DNA of 64,000 bases from Laccaria trichodermophora. Lineage: Eukaryota; Basidiomycota; Agaricomycetes; Agaricales; Hydnangiaceae. Made by a program: the position numbers and the translations under genes. Positions 46,172 to 55,058 of this stretch are shown in pieces. The stretch's first letter is position 1. Each line of letters begins with the position of its first letter. The notes below the pieces were generated by a model that had not been told where the DNA came from, did no database searches, and worked only from the letters and a program-made list of their open reading frames with translations. Location of the stretch: NCBI GenBank assembly GCA_018417955.1, contig JACTVC010000001.1:3906001-3970000 (forward strand), written 5' to 3'.

Positions 46172-47952
46172 AGCACCTCACTCTCACAGGAATGACAGAT
46201 GCATCTTGATGGCTTTGACAATGTCAGGGTACCCAAACTAGAGGTATGTAATGTCAGAGTCATTTCCACTGTGTCAATAGGCTAATAGATCCCATGATGA
46301 CCACCATTACTGTGTCCAGGATTATTACCATCCTCAACTTGAAAAAGGACTGACTCCTTCCACCATGGTTTGGAGCCAGACTGGTCAATCCATCCCTCTA
46401 TGGTGTTGTGGCTTATCTTACTGACAGTACTTCTCAGTCCCCCACAAATTCCTGCAGGACTGAGAGGATTCCTGGGGATTCCTGAGGATTCTGCAGGACT
46501 ACACTATAATTTTGGTAAATTTGAGTTGGACTAAAAATTTTGTCAAGTCCTGAGGAATACATGTACTAAACTGGATGGAAAATTATGCACCTTCCCTTTT
46601 TGCACTGCAAACATATCAAGATGCTGAGGTGAGAATATTTTGAGAGTATTTTGATGGTACATAAATTTCTTCCAAAATATCATCCACCATGTATGTGATT
46701 AGTATGAAAAAAGATATTTGGTTACTTATGCTAAAGTATCAGATTAGTATTTTGATGATATTCAATGTCTTTTCTCAATACTGTATCAATACTAACTTAT
46801 ATACTTACAATATTAAGAAAAGAGCTTCAATATCATTGGAATATTGATATGATACTCTAGCATAAGTAATAAAAAATATTTTCTTATACTAAACACATAC
46901 CTGGCAGATGATATTTTGTGAACAATTTATGTACAATCAAAATACTCTCAAAATATTCTCACATCAGTATTTTGGGATGTTTGCAGTGCTGGTCATTTTT
47001 TCCCACAGTACAAGAATTGTAGCCCTTCCTTTTAGCTGCCTAAATGTGTTGAAATCAGCTTGTTTGGTTTTGTTTCCATGGAGAAAAATGAAAAAAAAAA
47101 ACACACACACACAGAAAAAAAACACAACAGTCAGAAAAATCTTTTACCTCATATCTCCATATTGGGAGCACCTTGGAACATAATTCAACCAGATTTAGGA
47201 TGCTACATTGCAGGGCTAAAACTTTTATTTTGACCATTTTTGATAATTGGTCATGTGACCACCCTCCTGGTGACCTATCAGATAGACCCTGATATGTAAA
47301 ATCATGCTTGTCTTGTTTTTCTTCACTCTTTCATTAAATTGAATGAAATTTGCTGTTTGGAGGGTGTATAGAGAACCCTGACATAGACATCAAAGTATTC
47401 CATGGGTTGTCTGGTCCATGCCATGGCAGCCTATTGCTTCCAAAATTTTGGACATTGGTTCACTCTATGAGGATTAATACACCTGGATGGAAATGACCCA
47501 CAAGATTTCAGACTTCAGAGCATTCCACAGGAGTGTCTGGTCTGTGTCAAAATTACATCTGAAATTTCAGACATTAGTGCACTCTATAGGGATTAATACA
47601 TTTGGATGGAAATGAACCACAAAATTTCGGACTTAAGAGCATTCCACAGGGGGGGTCTGGTTCATGTTAAAATTAAATCTGAAATTTCAGACATTGTTGC
47701 ACTAATACAAATCTGGATGTTTTTTCAGCTGCATTTTCCAGAAGGATATTGTGGGTGTGACATTTTACCTTCTAATGGCGGTGCTGACAGTCTTTTGATC
47801 ACAGGCCAACGGCGTCACCATGCCCTCTTTTGTGTTGCACTGCTTAGAAAATTTGGTAGAATAGGAAGACAACAACAAGAGCGGTTATGAGATCATTAAA
47901 GATACTGCTGGGGTATTTTTTCTTGGTGCATCAGCGTTTGTCTGTCATTTTG
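46172..47952. repeat. Repeat-rich DNA including a relative of the palindrome arm
   Basis: 46975-47345 is similar, in the same orientation, to 13110-13450 in the right arm of the palindrome (shared GAATTGTAGCCCTT, TTTGGTTTTGTTTCCATGGA, ATTGGTCATGTGACCA). 47370-47710 has two to three tandem units of about 120 bp containing GATTTCAGACTTCAGAGCAT. 46430-46560 has TCCTGAGGATTC repeats. No gene is supported. Confidence 0.55.
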
Positions 47953-48319
47953 TGTAACGGCGGTTTAGCATCCTAGTACCTTTACATGACATCGGAGCAT
48001 TGTTTATCTTTGTTAGCTTTTCGTTGTATATAGTTGTGTACCGTAGTCTTGGACCTTACTTGATAACCACTATATACATAATGTGGATTGAGTCACCCTC
48101 TTCTCTTAAGGCCAGGCAGCCTAACGCCTCCCCTCCGGGATACCAGAGCCCGGCGTCGGGTGACAACGTCCCCCTTCCTGGGTTACTGGAACGCGCTAGC
48201 GTGAAGTCGCATCACGCTAGCTCGACTCGATCTCTATCACATGTGCCTCGTATATTCTCCGCTGCCATCAAGAGCGCGCGACTTTGTCGAGAAGCCACGG
48301 ACGAACACTCGGTTTCACA
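47953..48319 (+). repeat. 5' LTR of retrotransposon 3
   Basis: 367 bp, boundaries set by analogy with element 1 (TGTAACGG start, TTTCACA end next to the PBS). It includes the start codon of the gag-like frame at 48081. Confidence 0.7.
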
Positions 48320-50036
48320 ATGGTGGGGGCACCGCGGACTTCATCAAGATGAAGTCTGTAAGTGCATTGGCACGGAGAATTCTCACAAAGTAAGTCCATT
48401 TGATACAACTGGTCATCTAACTATTGTGTCTAGCCTACCCACTACGACTACCTTCTCAGACCCCTCGAATGACGAAGAGGTCACGACTAAAGGCTCCTGG
48501 CCCTTGGCAGCGCGATCTCTCGCTGCTGCCGAGAACCTTCAGCTCGGAAACTCGATTCCCCCAACCTTGTCGTCCTCCACTCCTACGACCTTGGAAGATG
48601 AAGGAGCCCTGCCTGAACCTCCTCATTCCATGTTAGCGCGAATCTCCGCTGCTTTCGAGGAATCCTTGTCCGGAACTTTGGACGATCGAACTTCGTCATC
48701 CAATACTCTCGTAACCTCCTCATCTAGCTTCACGCTAGCGTGGTTACCCGCTGCTGTCAAACGCTACGAGACAATCGAGAATCCTACTACTCTCCCCAAC
48801 GACTTGAGCTATGCCCACTGTTGCTGCGCGAGTGCCCTCCCTATTCTGGACCCTGACAGTGTCAGTTCCTTGGTTTCTCCAACCCTGTTGATCGCCACTC
48901 CAGGGCAACCTGTACCCTGTCTACACCCAGACCATCTACCACCTCCTTTTAAACCAGGAGGCTGCCAGCGAGTCGACCTACCATTCTCTTCCATGAGTAC
49001 AACGACCCCCCCTGCCGGAGAGGACCTCGCTAAAAACAAGCCTCGCAACACCAACAACTCGGCCAGCCGAGACCTTGTCACCCTGCTGACGACTAGAAAA
49101 AAGGGAAAGGGTGTGTCCATAACGGAAGAACCAGACCCTGAAGCGTTATCCCCTACACACCACAATCCGATACCTCCCTCCGGGCCCGTCCTCACGGGTC
49201 CACACACCCTGGACCACTCAGTCAAGGAAGGACCCTCTTCGATCCCCGCAGCTTCTTCAAGCGCGAGCCGACTACCGAAGGCAGGCAAGCCTGCTTCCAA
49301 TCTGCCCGCTGCTCCTAAGAGCGCGAACAACCCTCGACAAGACACCCAGAATAAGGGAACACGTAAGCCCTCGACCTTTGGCGCGAGTAGGAACGCTGCC
49401 TGGGTTCTGGAAGAATCTTCTCGAAACGATCCAGCCCTAGCTAAGGACCTACAAAACCTGCAAGCTGCCGTACAGCATTCAAAGGCCCAAAACGGATCCC
49501 AGACTTCCGCGTCTAGCCAAACGGAGGACGATGAGAATGAAACTATGCCAGAGAATCTTAGAAACACGTCTGAATTCAATACAATCTTCTGGGACATTGA
49601 GCCTTACAAGGAGCTGTCTGTGTGGGCTGAGCCCATCACACGTACAACCGCCCGCATGTTCGGTGCGTTCGATCCAGCTGCCGACGAGGACCTACTAGTC
49701 CCGTTAGGCGCTATAGATGGAATCCTACCTGGTCGATCGAAATACGAATGTGACCAACTAAGGAGTGCCATCGAGTTAGTATACAAGACCCCTAGGGACT
49801 GTCGATGGAACAACCTAGGCTCAGCGGTTGAGAAATTCGCTTCGTACGAAATCAGCAAGAAAGATCTCCTTAGATATACAGGCTTTGAAATCGTCTATGG
49901 AGTGGAACGCTCCTTGCTACTAGAAGTCTCGCAAGTGGTATCAGCCATGGATCAGGTGCTACAAGTCCTCGCCGGCTTCTTCAATAAGAGGGATCGAGAT
50001 CGTTTCGTTCTCAATTATGATTTCCTTTTTTTATGA
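48081..50036 (+). CDS. gag-like ORF of retrotransposon 3
   Basis: This frame starts MWIESPSS inside the LTR, passes the LTR/PBS junction as SVSQWWGHRGLHQDEV and runs for about 650 codons. The N-terminal two thirds are Ser/Thr/Pro-rich with repeated LAARSLAA / LARISAAFE motifs. The C-terminal third is globular and helical (YKELSVWAEPITRT, KYECDQLRSAIELV), plausibly a capsid-like domain. It ends in TGA at 50034-50036, immediately followed by an in-frame ATG. It is homologous to the cut frame at 14140-14992. No protease or zinc knuckle is seen. I chose the LTR ATG because element 1 conserves the same start and frame. Confidence 0.6.
   Translation: MWIESPSSLKARQPNASPPGYQSPASGDNVPLPGLLERASVKSHHASSTRSLSHVPRIFSAAIKSARLCREATDEHSVSQWWGHRGLHQDEVCKCIGTENSHKVSPFDTTGHLTIVSSLPTTTTFSDPSNDEEVTTKGSWPLAARSLAAAENLQLGNSIPPTLSSSTPTTLEDEGALPEPPHSMLARISAAFEESLSGTLDDRTSSSNTLVTSSSSFTLAWLPAAVKRYETIENPTTLPNDLSYAHCCCASALPILDPDSVSSLVSPTLLIATPGQPVPCLHPDHLPPPFKPGGCQRVDLPFSSMSTTTPPAGEDLAKNKPRNTNNSASRDLVTLLTTRKKGKGVSITEEPDPEALSPTHHNPIPPSGPVLTGPHTLDHSVKEGPSSIPAASSSASRLPKAGKPASNLPAAPKSANNPRQDTQNKGTRKPSTFGASRNAAWVLEESSRNDPALAKDLQNLQAAVQHSKAQNGSQTSASSQTEDDENETMPENLRNTSEFNTIFWDIEPYKELSVWAEPITRTTARMFGAFDPAADEDLLVPLGAIDGILPGRSKYECDQLRSAIELVYKTPRDCRWNNLGSAVEKFASYEISKKDLLRYTGFEIVYGVERSLLLEVSQVVSAMDQVLQVLAGFFNKRDRDRFVLNYDFLFL
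48321..48338 (+). other. Primer-binding site of retrotransposon 3, with adjoining palindrome
   Basis: TGGTGGGGGCACCGCGGA follows the LTR by one base. It overlaps the palindrome 48337-48356 (GACTTCATC-AA-GATGAAGTC), as in element 1. Confidence 0.75.
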
Positions 50037-50726
50037 ATGCTAGCGTCCCATTCGAGCCGAACGGAAATACTGGCCACTTATCGTGTCCTGCAGCACCGAA
50101 CGACCGTAGCCGCCAAGCATCTAGCGCAAGAAATCAACGCCCTTATGCGGATGTATAGAACTGGGGACCAGATGTCCGTCAGTTCCTACGAATCCACTAG
50201 AGCATCGTTAAGGTCGATCTTCGGCAACGGGTCCGCTAGGACCAAAGTCGGTCAACTGCTGGCGCGATCAGATTATTACGATAAGCTCCCGGATGATTTG
50301 AAAGAAATTGCTGCATATTTGCGCAAACGAGCCTACAAGGATGATCCCATTCCCGAGGAATTCACCAGGCATTGCGTTCACGAAAGCCGACAACTCGATA
50401 GAACTGAAAGGCTCACGACGAGATTCTCCCCCACCTCACCTACCACCAGAAACGACCTTGCACGAAATTCCGCTGCATATGAAGGTCAGAACGTCAGGTT
50501 CGCGTCGGACCCCCCTGTGCCTAGATCCATATCCGTTTTGTTAACTAAAAGGCACCCAGTATCCAGGCTGCCAGGCGTAGGAACGATCGGGGTTTCAGCT
50601 GTTGGCACTTCCTCGGTCAAGACAGGAACCTCGAATAATGCTCCCACGACGGTAGCCTCTGGTAGTAACCACAACCAGGTCCGAGCTCCTGCACAAGTAT
50701 ACATAGATGTCACTATAGTACCATAA
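50037..50726 (+). CDS. Continuation of the gag-like frame after an in-frame TGA
   Basis: 229 codons in the same frame as the preceding gag-like ORF, separated only by TGA and starting MLASHSSRTEI. Helical N-terminal part (EINALMRMYRTGDQ, KTKVGQLL-like region, YKDDPIPEEF), then a Ser/Thr/Pro-rich tail. Together with the upstream frame it looks like one gag protein cut by a stop: readthrough, reinitiation or simple decay are all possible. Confidence 0.45.
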   Translation: MLASHSSRTEILATYRVLQHRTTVAAKHLAQEINALMRMYRTGDQMSVSSYESTRASLRSIFGNGSARTKVGQLLARSDYYDKLPDDLKEIAAYLRKRAYKDDPIPEEFTRHCVHESRQLDRTERLTTRFSPTSPTTRNDLARNSAAYEGQNVRFASDPPVPRSISVLLTKRHPVSRLPGVGTIGVSAVGTSSVKTGTSNNAPTTVASGSNHNQVRAPAQVYIDVTIVP

Positions 50727-50739
50727 CAATAGAAATTGA

Positions 50740-51009
50740 CAATTGTCCCAATAAGTCATAGGTCTACCCCAATGGGCCCAATACACATGGACGCCATGGA
50801 TCCATACCTGGGACCCATGGATGTACCTAACATATGGTATTCATGTGTGGCCCAATGGGTATTCATCAGACCTCATCATTGCCATAATCAATGGTAAAAG
50901 GTTGGGCCACATGTGCTCAAAAGGACATGATTATTGCTATAATCAATGGTACCATAGGTACCCAAAGTATAATCTACTGATAGCCAAAAGTTGGGCCCAT
51001 TTGCCCGTG
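50740..51009. other. Short repeat stretch left of the KDZ element
   Basis: Sequence made of related blocks (GGGCCCAAT / TTGGGCCCATT, ATAATCAATGGTA) repeated two to three times. No gene. It may belong to a separate small element or be the extreme left end of the KDZ element; the boundary is unresolved. Confidence 0.35.
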
Positions 51010-51019
51010 CACTTGTTGA

Positions 51020-51472
51020 AAGATCCGGATACATTCCTCCGGAAAGCTATTACGGAGACCTTGTAGAAGACACGGCCGCAAGTATTAATCAACGGAAAGC
51101 GGGGACGCAACTATGGCACAACGTGATCCATCTCCCAATACTTTGTAGAAGATGCGGGTGCGAGTATTCATAAATGTAAGTCACAAACTACCGACCCGCA
51201 TCCCTTCCATCCAACAGATCCAAGCTTTTGTGATCTCCGAATACATTGTAGAAGACGCGGGGGGAAGTCTCAATCAACATTATACATCTCTGAATACTTT
51301 CTAGAAGGAACGGGTGCAAGTATTAATTAACGAAAAGACACGGCCACAAGTATTGAAAAATGTGATGGGTCTCCGGATACTTTGTAGAAGCCGCGGGCGC
51401 AAGTATTCATAAATGTGATGGATCTCCGGATACTTCGTAGAAGCCGCGGGCACAAGTATTCATAAATGTATG
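51020..51472. repeat. Subterminal repeats at the left end of the KDZ element
   Basis: About six copies of a ~50 bp unit: CTCCGGATACTTTGTAGAAG, then a GCGGGYGCAAGTATT block, then CATAAATGTGATGG. They start at about 51023, 51131, 51236, 51290, 51369 and 51422, increasingly regular toward the inner end. Arrays of this kind near the end of large DNA transposons usually bind transposase; that role is inferred. Confidence 0.65.
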
Positions 51473-51479
51473 TAAAAAA

Positions 51480-52292
51480 CTAAGGCCCACCATCCATTCC
51501 ATCCGACACCTTAAGTACAGCTCCTGAACTCACACCCTTGGATTGAAGTTGAACGGCCTTTTTCTTGAGGCTGATCATCATGTCCAACTGTTCAAGTTGG
51601 TCCTCCGCATGAGAGCGGACCTGCAGCAAAAAGTCCCGAGCCCTCACCGCTTCCTCGTATTCCCTATACAATACCTTATACGCCATTCTGGCGTATTCCA
51701 GAGGGTGAGTCACTGCTGGCAAATCCGGTGCGACCTCATCAAAAAAGGTCCGACGGAGATTCAAGGAGGGCGAGGATAGAGGTACCCGCGTAGGACCATC
51801 AGAATCCCTGAGCGTCGCGGAAGTTTTATTGCTTTCGGAGTTTGCAATAGCGACCTTCAGGATGGCTTTTAGAAAGTTGTAAAAGGACGAAATGAGATAC
51901 GTACATCTGTATCATTTCTCGCCTGCTCCAGTCGCTCGTAGTTTTCCAACATGGAATTGATGCCTAGGTAGATTGGTCAACGAAATCAACGGTCATACGT
52001 GAACACCTACCCTTTGTTGCAGCGAACGTCCGGGACATCATGTCCGCGGAAGCATTCCCAGCCAAACGGACTTTTGTTCTCCAGTCAGTTGACTAGTCAA
52101 TAAACAAAAGGGTTGAACAGTGCGCACCAAGAGGGGACGTAGACAACATTTTATTGCTGAAGACGATTCGGAGGGTGGACAATGGAGTACTTTGTTCAAG
52201 ACAATTTGGATGGTGGACAATGGAGTAATCGAGATGCGATCCTCCAGATTCGGCCGAAATTCATTGATGTCCGAAAATGGAAATGTTGACAT
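51480..52292 (-). CDS. Small coiled-coil protein of the KDZ element (unknown)
   Basis: The last exon (51480 to about 51860) encodes SLNLRRTFFDEVAPDLPAVT, then a long helical/coiled-coil stretch (EYEEAVRARDFLL, AEDQLEQLDMMISLKKKA) and a short tail ending SDGMDGGP. An upstream exon at about 51918-51971 encodes GINSMLENYERLEQARNDTD, and one near 52022-52083 encodes ADMMSRTFAATKG. The first exon may begin at 52292 (MSTFPFSDINEF) via a GTGCGC donor, but that start is uncertain. It is divergent from the next gene, whose start is 90 bp away. No known domain; function unknown. Confidence 0.5.
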
Positions 52293-52381
52293 AGAATATT
52301 TCCACCCCCACCACCTCTCTATTCTTTCCCATCACCCATCCACTCCGTTATCCACCCACCACGTTAGCGTCGACGGTCATT

Positions 52382-54698
52382 ATGTCCACCCCACTCTCCA
52401 TCTTCAACATCCCCTCCGATCTCACCAAGAAGCTTCCCACCCGTGAAAAAATCAACGAGATTTACCCGCGGATTCCCTCACTCATCAAATTGGCCCGCAC
52501 TTGGTACAGGGAATTGTATGAAGGTGCGAACGAGCGGACAAGGGCAGCTCGGGAGGATTCCCTACGAAAGGTTGTGGTGAGTGTATTTCACTATCTAACA
52601 TTACATGCAACTCAGAGAAAAATGTAGGGTTGGTACCTACGTTGCGCGCAAGTCCTGCAACACGATCCTGACTTTTCAGTAACGCCCGAGATGGAGCAGA
52701 TTACCAACGAGGTCCTTGTAACGGAGCAGGGGGATTTTAATTGGGAAGTTCTCGAGGAGCCATCGCCCGAGCAGGAGCAAGAGGAGGAAGTTGAGGAGGA
52801 TGACTTCAGTGATCTATTAGGCGGCTGGGGAGTGAACGCGGATGGGCCAGCGGCCGGAGAGAAAAGCAAACAGAAGGAGGTTGTGGAGGAAGTTCCGAAA
52901 AAGCGGAGTAGAGGGCACAAGCATAAGGCGGATGCAGGGGATAATGGAGACATGGAGGCTGAGGTTGTGGAAGTACCAGGGCCGAAGGAGCAGAGGAAGA
53001 AGGCGAAGGTGCAGGGAGAGAACAAGGATGTCGAGATGGACGACCCCGATTACGACTTTGGGACAATGGGAGTTACGGCCACCGAACCCACCCCCCGCCA
53101 TCGCACTCCTTGCAAGCAGTGCGAGATCGCCAACTTGGATTGCATTGTCGCAATAGGTCTCAAAGGCAACGCGTGCGTCAAGTGCCGTTCAAGGAAGATC
53201 GGCTGTAGCTTTGTCAACACCCCCGGTGCGTCTGCCAATCGACTTACCTCCAATCCGATGCCCAAGAAGACGACGTCGAAAAAACCCCGTGAACTGACTC
53301 CCCCCATCGTCCTCGTCACTGCTCTGCCGAAGCAAAGTGCGAAGCCAGCGGGCAAAGAAATCGAGGCCAAAGATGCGCGCCCTCGTCCTCGCGCCACCAA
53401 ACCACCCGCGAAGACTGAGGCTGTCACCCAGAGTGGGGGCTCTCGACCACCCCCCGCCAAGGACGATGCCCGCGGTCTCATTCATCCAGAGAAGACAACG
53501 GTATATGCGAATTCGCGCTACACGGGACCGAACCAAATCCCTGAGAAGTCCGTAGCGGAGGTAATCGTCCCAGAGTCTGCAAAGGAACCAAAGGTGGCTA
53601 TTCGGGTGACGCGGGCCTCAAGTCGCCAGACGTCCGAACCTGAGGTTAGCGTCACAAAGGGGAGGGTAAGGGATGGGAGTGTACGACCAGGCCACGATGG
53701 TGAAACAGCCAGTAAGTCCTTCTATTTCTCTATGGAAATACAGAGTGACTTAACGTCCCCCAGGGGCTACATTTGCGGAGCTTAGGGAAGACTCCCATAC
53801 GCCCATCGACCTCCAGGATCCATTCACCCGTCGTCTCGACAGCATCTCGACATCCGTCCGCCAGCAAGGCGTTGATCTGGGCAAAATGTCCAATAAGGTC
53901 CGCGAGACGTCCGCCCGAGTCGAGGCCATGTCCGCCATCGCGATCCGGCAGAAGGACCAGGAGATGGAAGAGTTGAAGAAGGAACTCGAGATGCAGAGGT
54001 CGATGTTGGAGGACCTTGAGGAGAGTCAAAAGGTCTTGATGGAATCGTTCGCCGCACGCGCCCCGAGTGAGGATCCCGTCTCTTCGCAGGTGCTGGACGA
54101 ACTCCGTGAAAAGGTTGAAGGAATGGTAACCCAGCAGCAGATGAGGTCCTTGTCCGAGGGCCTGAAAACCCGGGTTCAGAACTTTATCCAGGGGGTGAAC
54201 GACAACCTTCGACTAAACGACGCGGATGGAATCTCGAGGTTACCGGACGAACTGGATAGCCTGGGTGGGAGGGTCGCTGGGATCGAAGAAGACATTCGAA
54301 ACGTACGCCGTGGAAAGGAGTTCATTGAGGAAAGATTGGGGAAGCTAGAGGGGCTCTGCCTCAATGTGATGACCAATGAGTTCTTGAGGCACCCGGATGA
54401 TGGTTTGGACAAGCGGATGAGAGTTGAACGGGCGGTGGGATGGGACAGGGTAGTCGACGACGACGCGGTTCGGAAGGAGGTGCAGAGGGCTAAGGACGTG
54501 AAAGGGGGTTTGAGCGAAGTCCACGGGTCCGCGGGTGCTAAAGACCTGACTACCATCTCCCTGGGCGACGTCCATCCACGGCCATCGACTCCTTCCAACG
54601 ACGCTCTGCACGGCCTAGTCCCCTCCATCGATGACGGACGTTACATTTTCAATGCAGTTGACGGCTCTCCAGTTGACCGGGCCAAGACGTTGGATTAG
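52382..54698 (+). CDS. Zn2Cys6-cluster and coiled-coil protein of the KDZ element
   Basis: Three exons (52382-52576, 52628-53711, 53764-54698) give 737 residues in frame. Order: an N-terminal helical part (IPSLIKLARTWYRELYEG), an acidic stretch with a basic patch (KKRSRGHKHK), then a cysteine cluster C-x2-C-x6-C-x10-C-x2-C-x6-C at about 53109-53209 (ending CVKCRSRKIGC). This spacing fits the fungal Zn(II)2Cys6 binuclear cluster, normally DNA-binding. A disordered K/P-rich region and a C-terminal coiled coil (about 53880-54400) follow. A DNA-binding or transposition-accessory role is inferred from the cluster and the position inside the element. Confidence 0.75.
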
Positions 54699-54802
54699 TT
54701 GTACGGTGTCTACAGCCCTCCTATAATTTTTTTTGGACATACACATAGTTATCGCAGCTAGGTTTTCAAATACAATTTTTCTTGAGCAGATGGTTACAAT
54801 GC

Positions 54803-54827
54803 ATTCCCTCCAGATGCTGGAGGGAAT
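54803..54827. other. Perfect hairpin 1
   Basis: 11 bp stem ATTCCCTCCAG / CTGGAGGGAAT with a 3-base loop, lying between convergent gene ends. Confidence 0.7.
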
Positions 54828-54829
54828 TA

Positions 54830-54858
54830 AACGTTAATCACCGAGGGTGATTAACGTT
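54830..54858. other. Perfect hairpin 2
   Basis: 13 bp stem AACGTTAATCACC / GGTGATTAACGTT with a 3-base loop, two bases after hairpin 1. Confidence 0.7.
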
Positions 54859-55058
54859 CCTGAAAAGGTCCAGGCGGCCGAAACAAAACGGTCCGCGGCC
54901 GTGGGGAAACGATCCAGCTTCTCCAGCTGTCTACATAGTTATTGCAAAGATTCCATTCAGATTATATTGTCAAGTACTAACGGACTGCTAAAGCTCCAAT
55001 GTATTTAGACAAATGAAAGTCAAGTTCCAGTAAGTAAAAGGTCCGACGTTGGGCCGGA

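Larger units (their letters stand above)
47953..50728 (+). mobile_element. LTR retrotransposon 3, 5' part
   Basis: 5' LTR at 47953-48319 (TGTAACGGCGG...TTTCACA), then the same PBS as elements 1 and 2, then gag-like frames. No 3' LTR or polypurine tract is found before the sequence changes at about 50730, so the element is truncated or its 3' part was replaced. The LTR is clearly diverged from that of element 1 but shares ends and the reading frame through the LTR. No polymerase genes are present. Confidence 0.75.
54699..55058. other. Short intergenic region between convergent KDZ genes
   Basis: 360 bp between two 3' ends. It contains two perfect hairpins back to back (listed separately), a GC-rich patch with two CGGCCG sites (about 54872-54902) and a repeated ACATAGTTATNGCA (54741 and 54933). 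Confidence 0.6.

Noticed and set aside
48809..49597. 262-codon antisense frame within the gag-like ORF
   Set aside because: No domain and wrong strand relative to the LTR and PBS; the sense frame is conserved in element 1.
52612..53536. Several Ser/Pro-rich antisense frames of 86-143 codons
   Set aside because: Mirror images of the acidic and basic coding sequence of the Zn2Cys6 protein.
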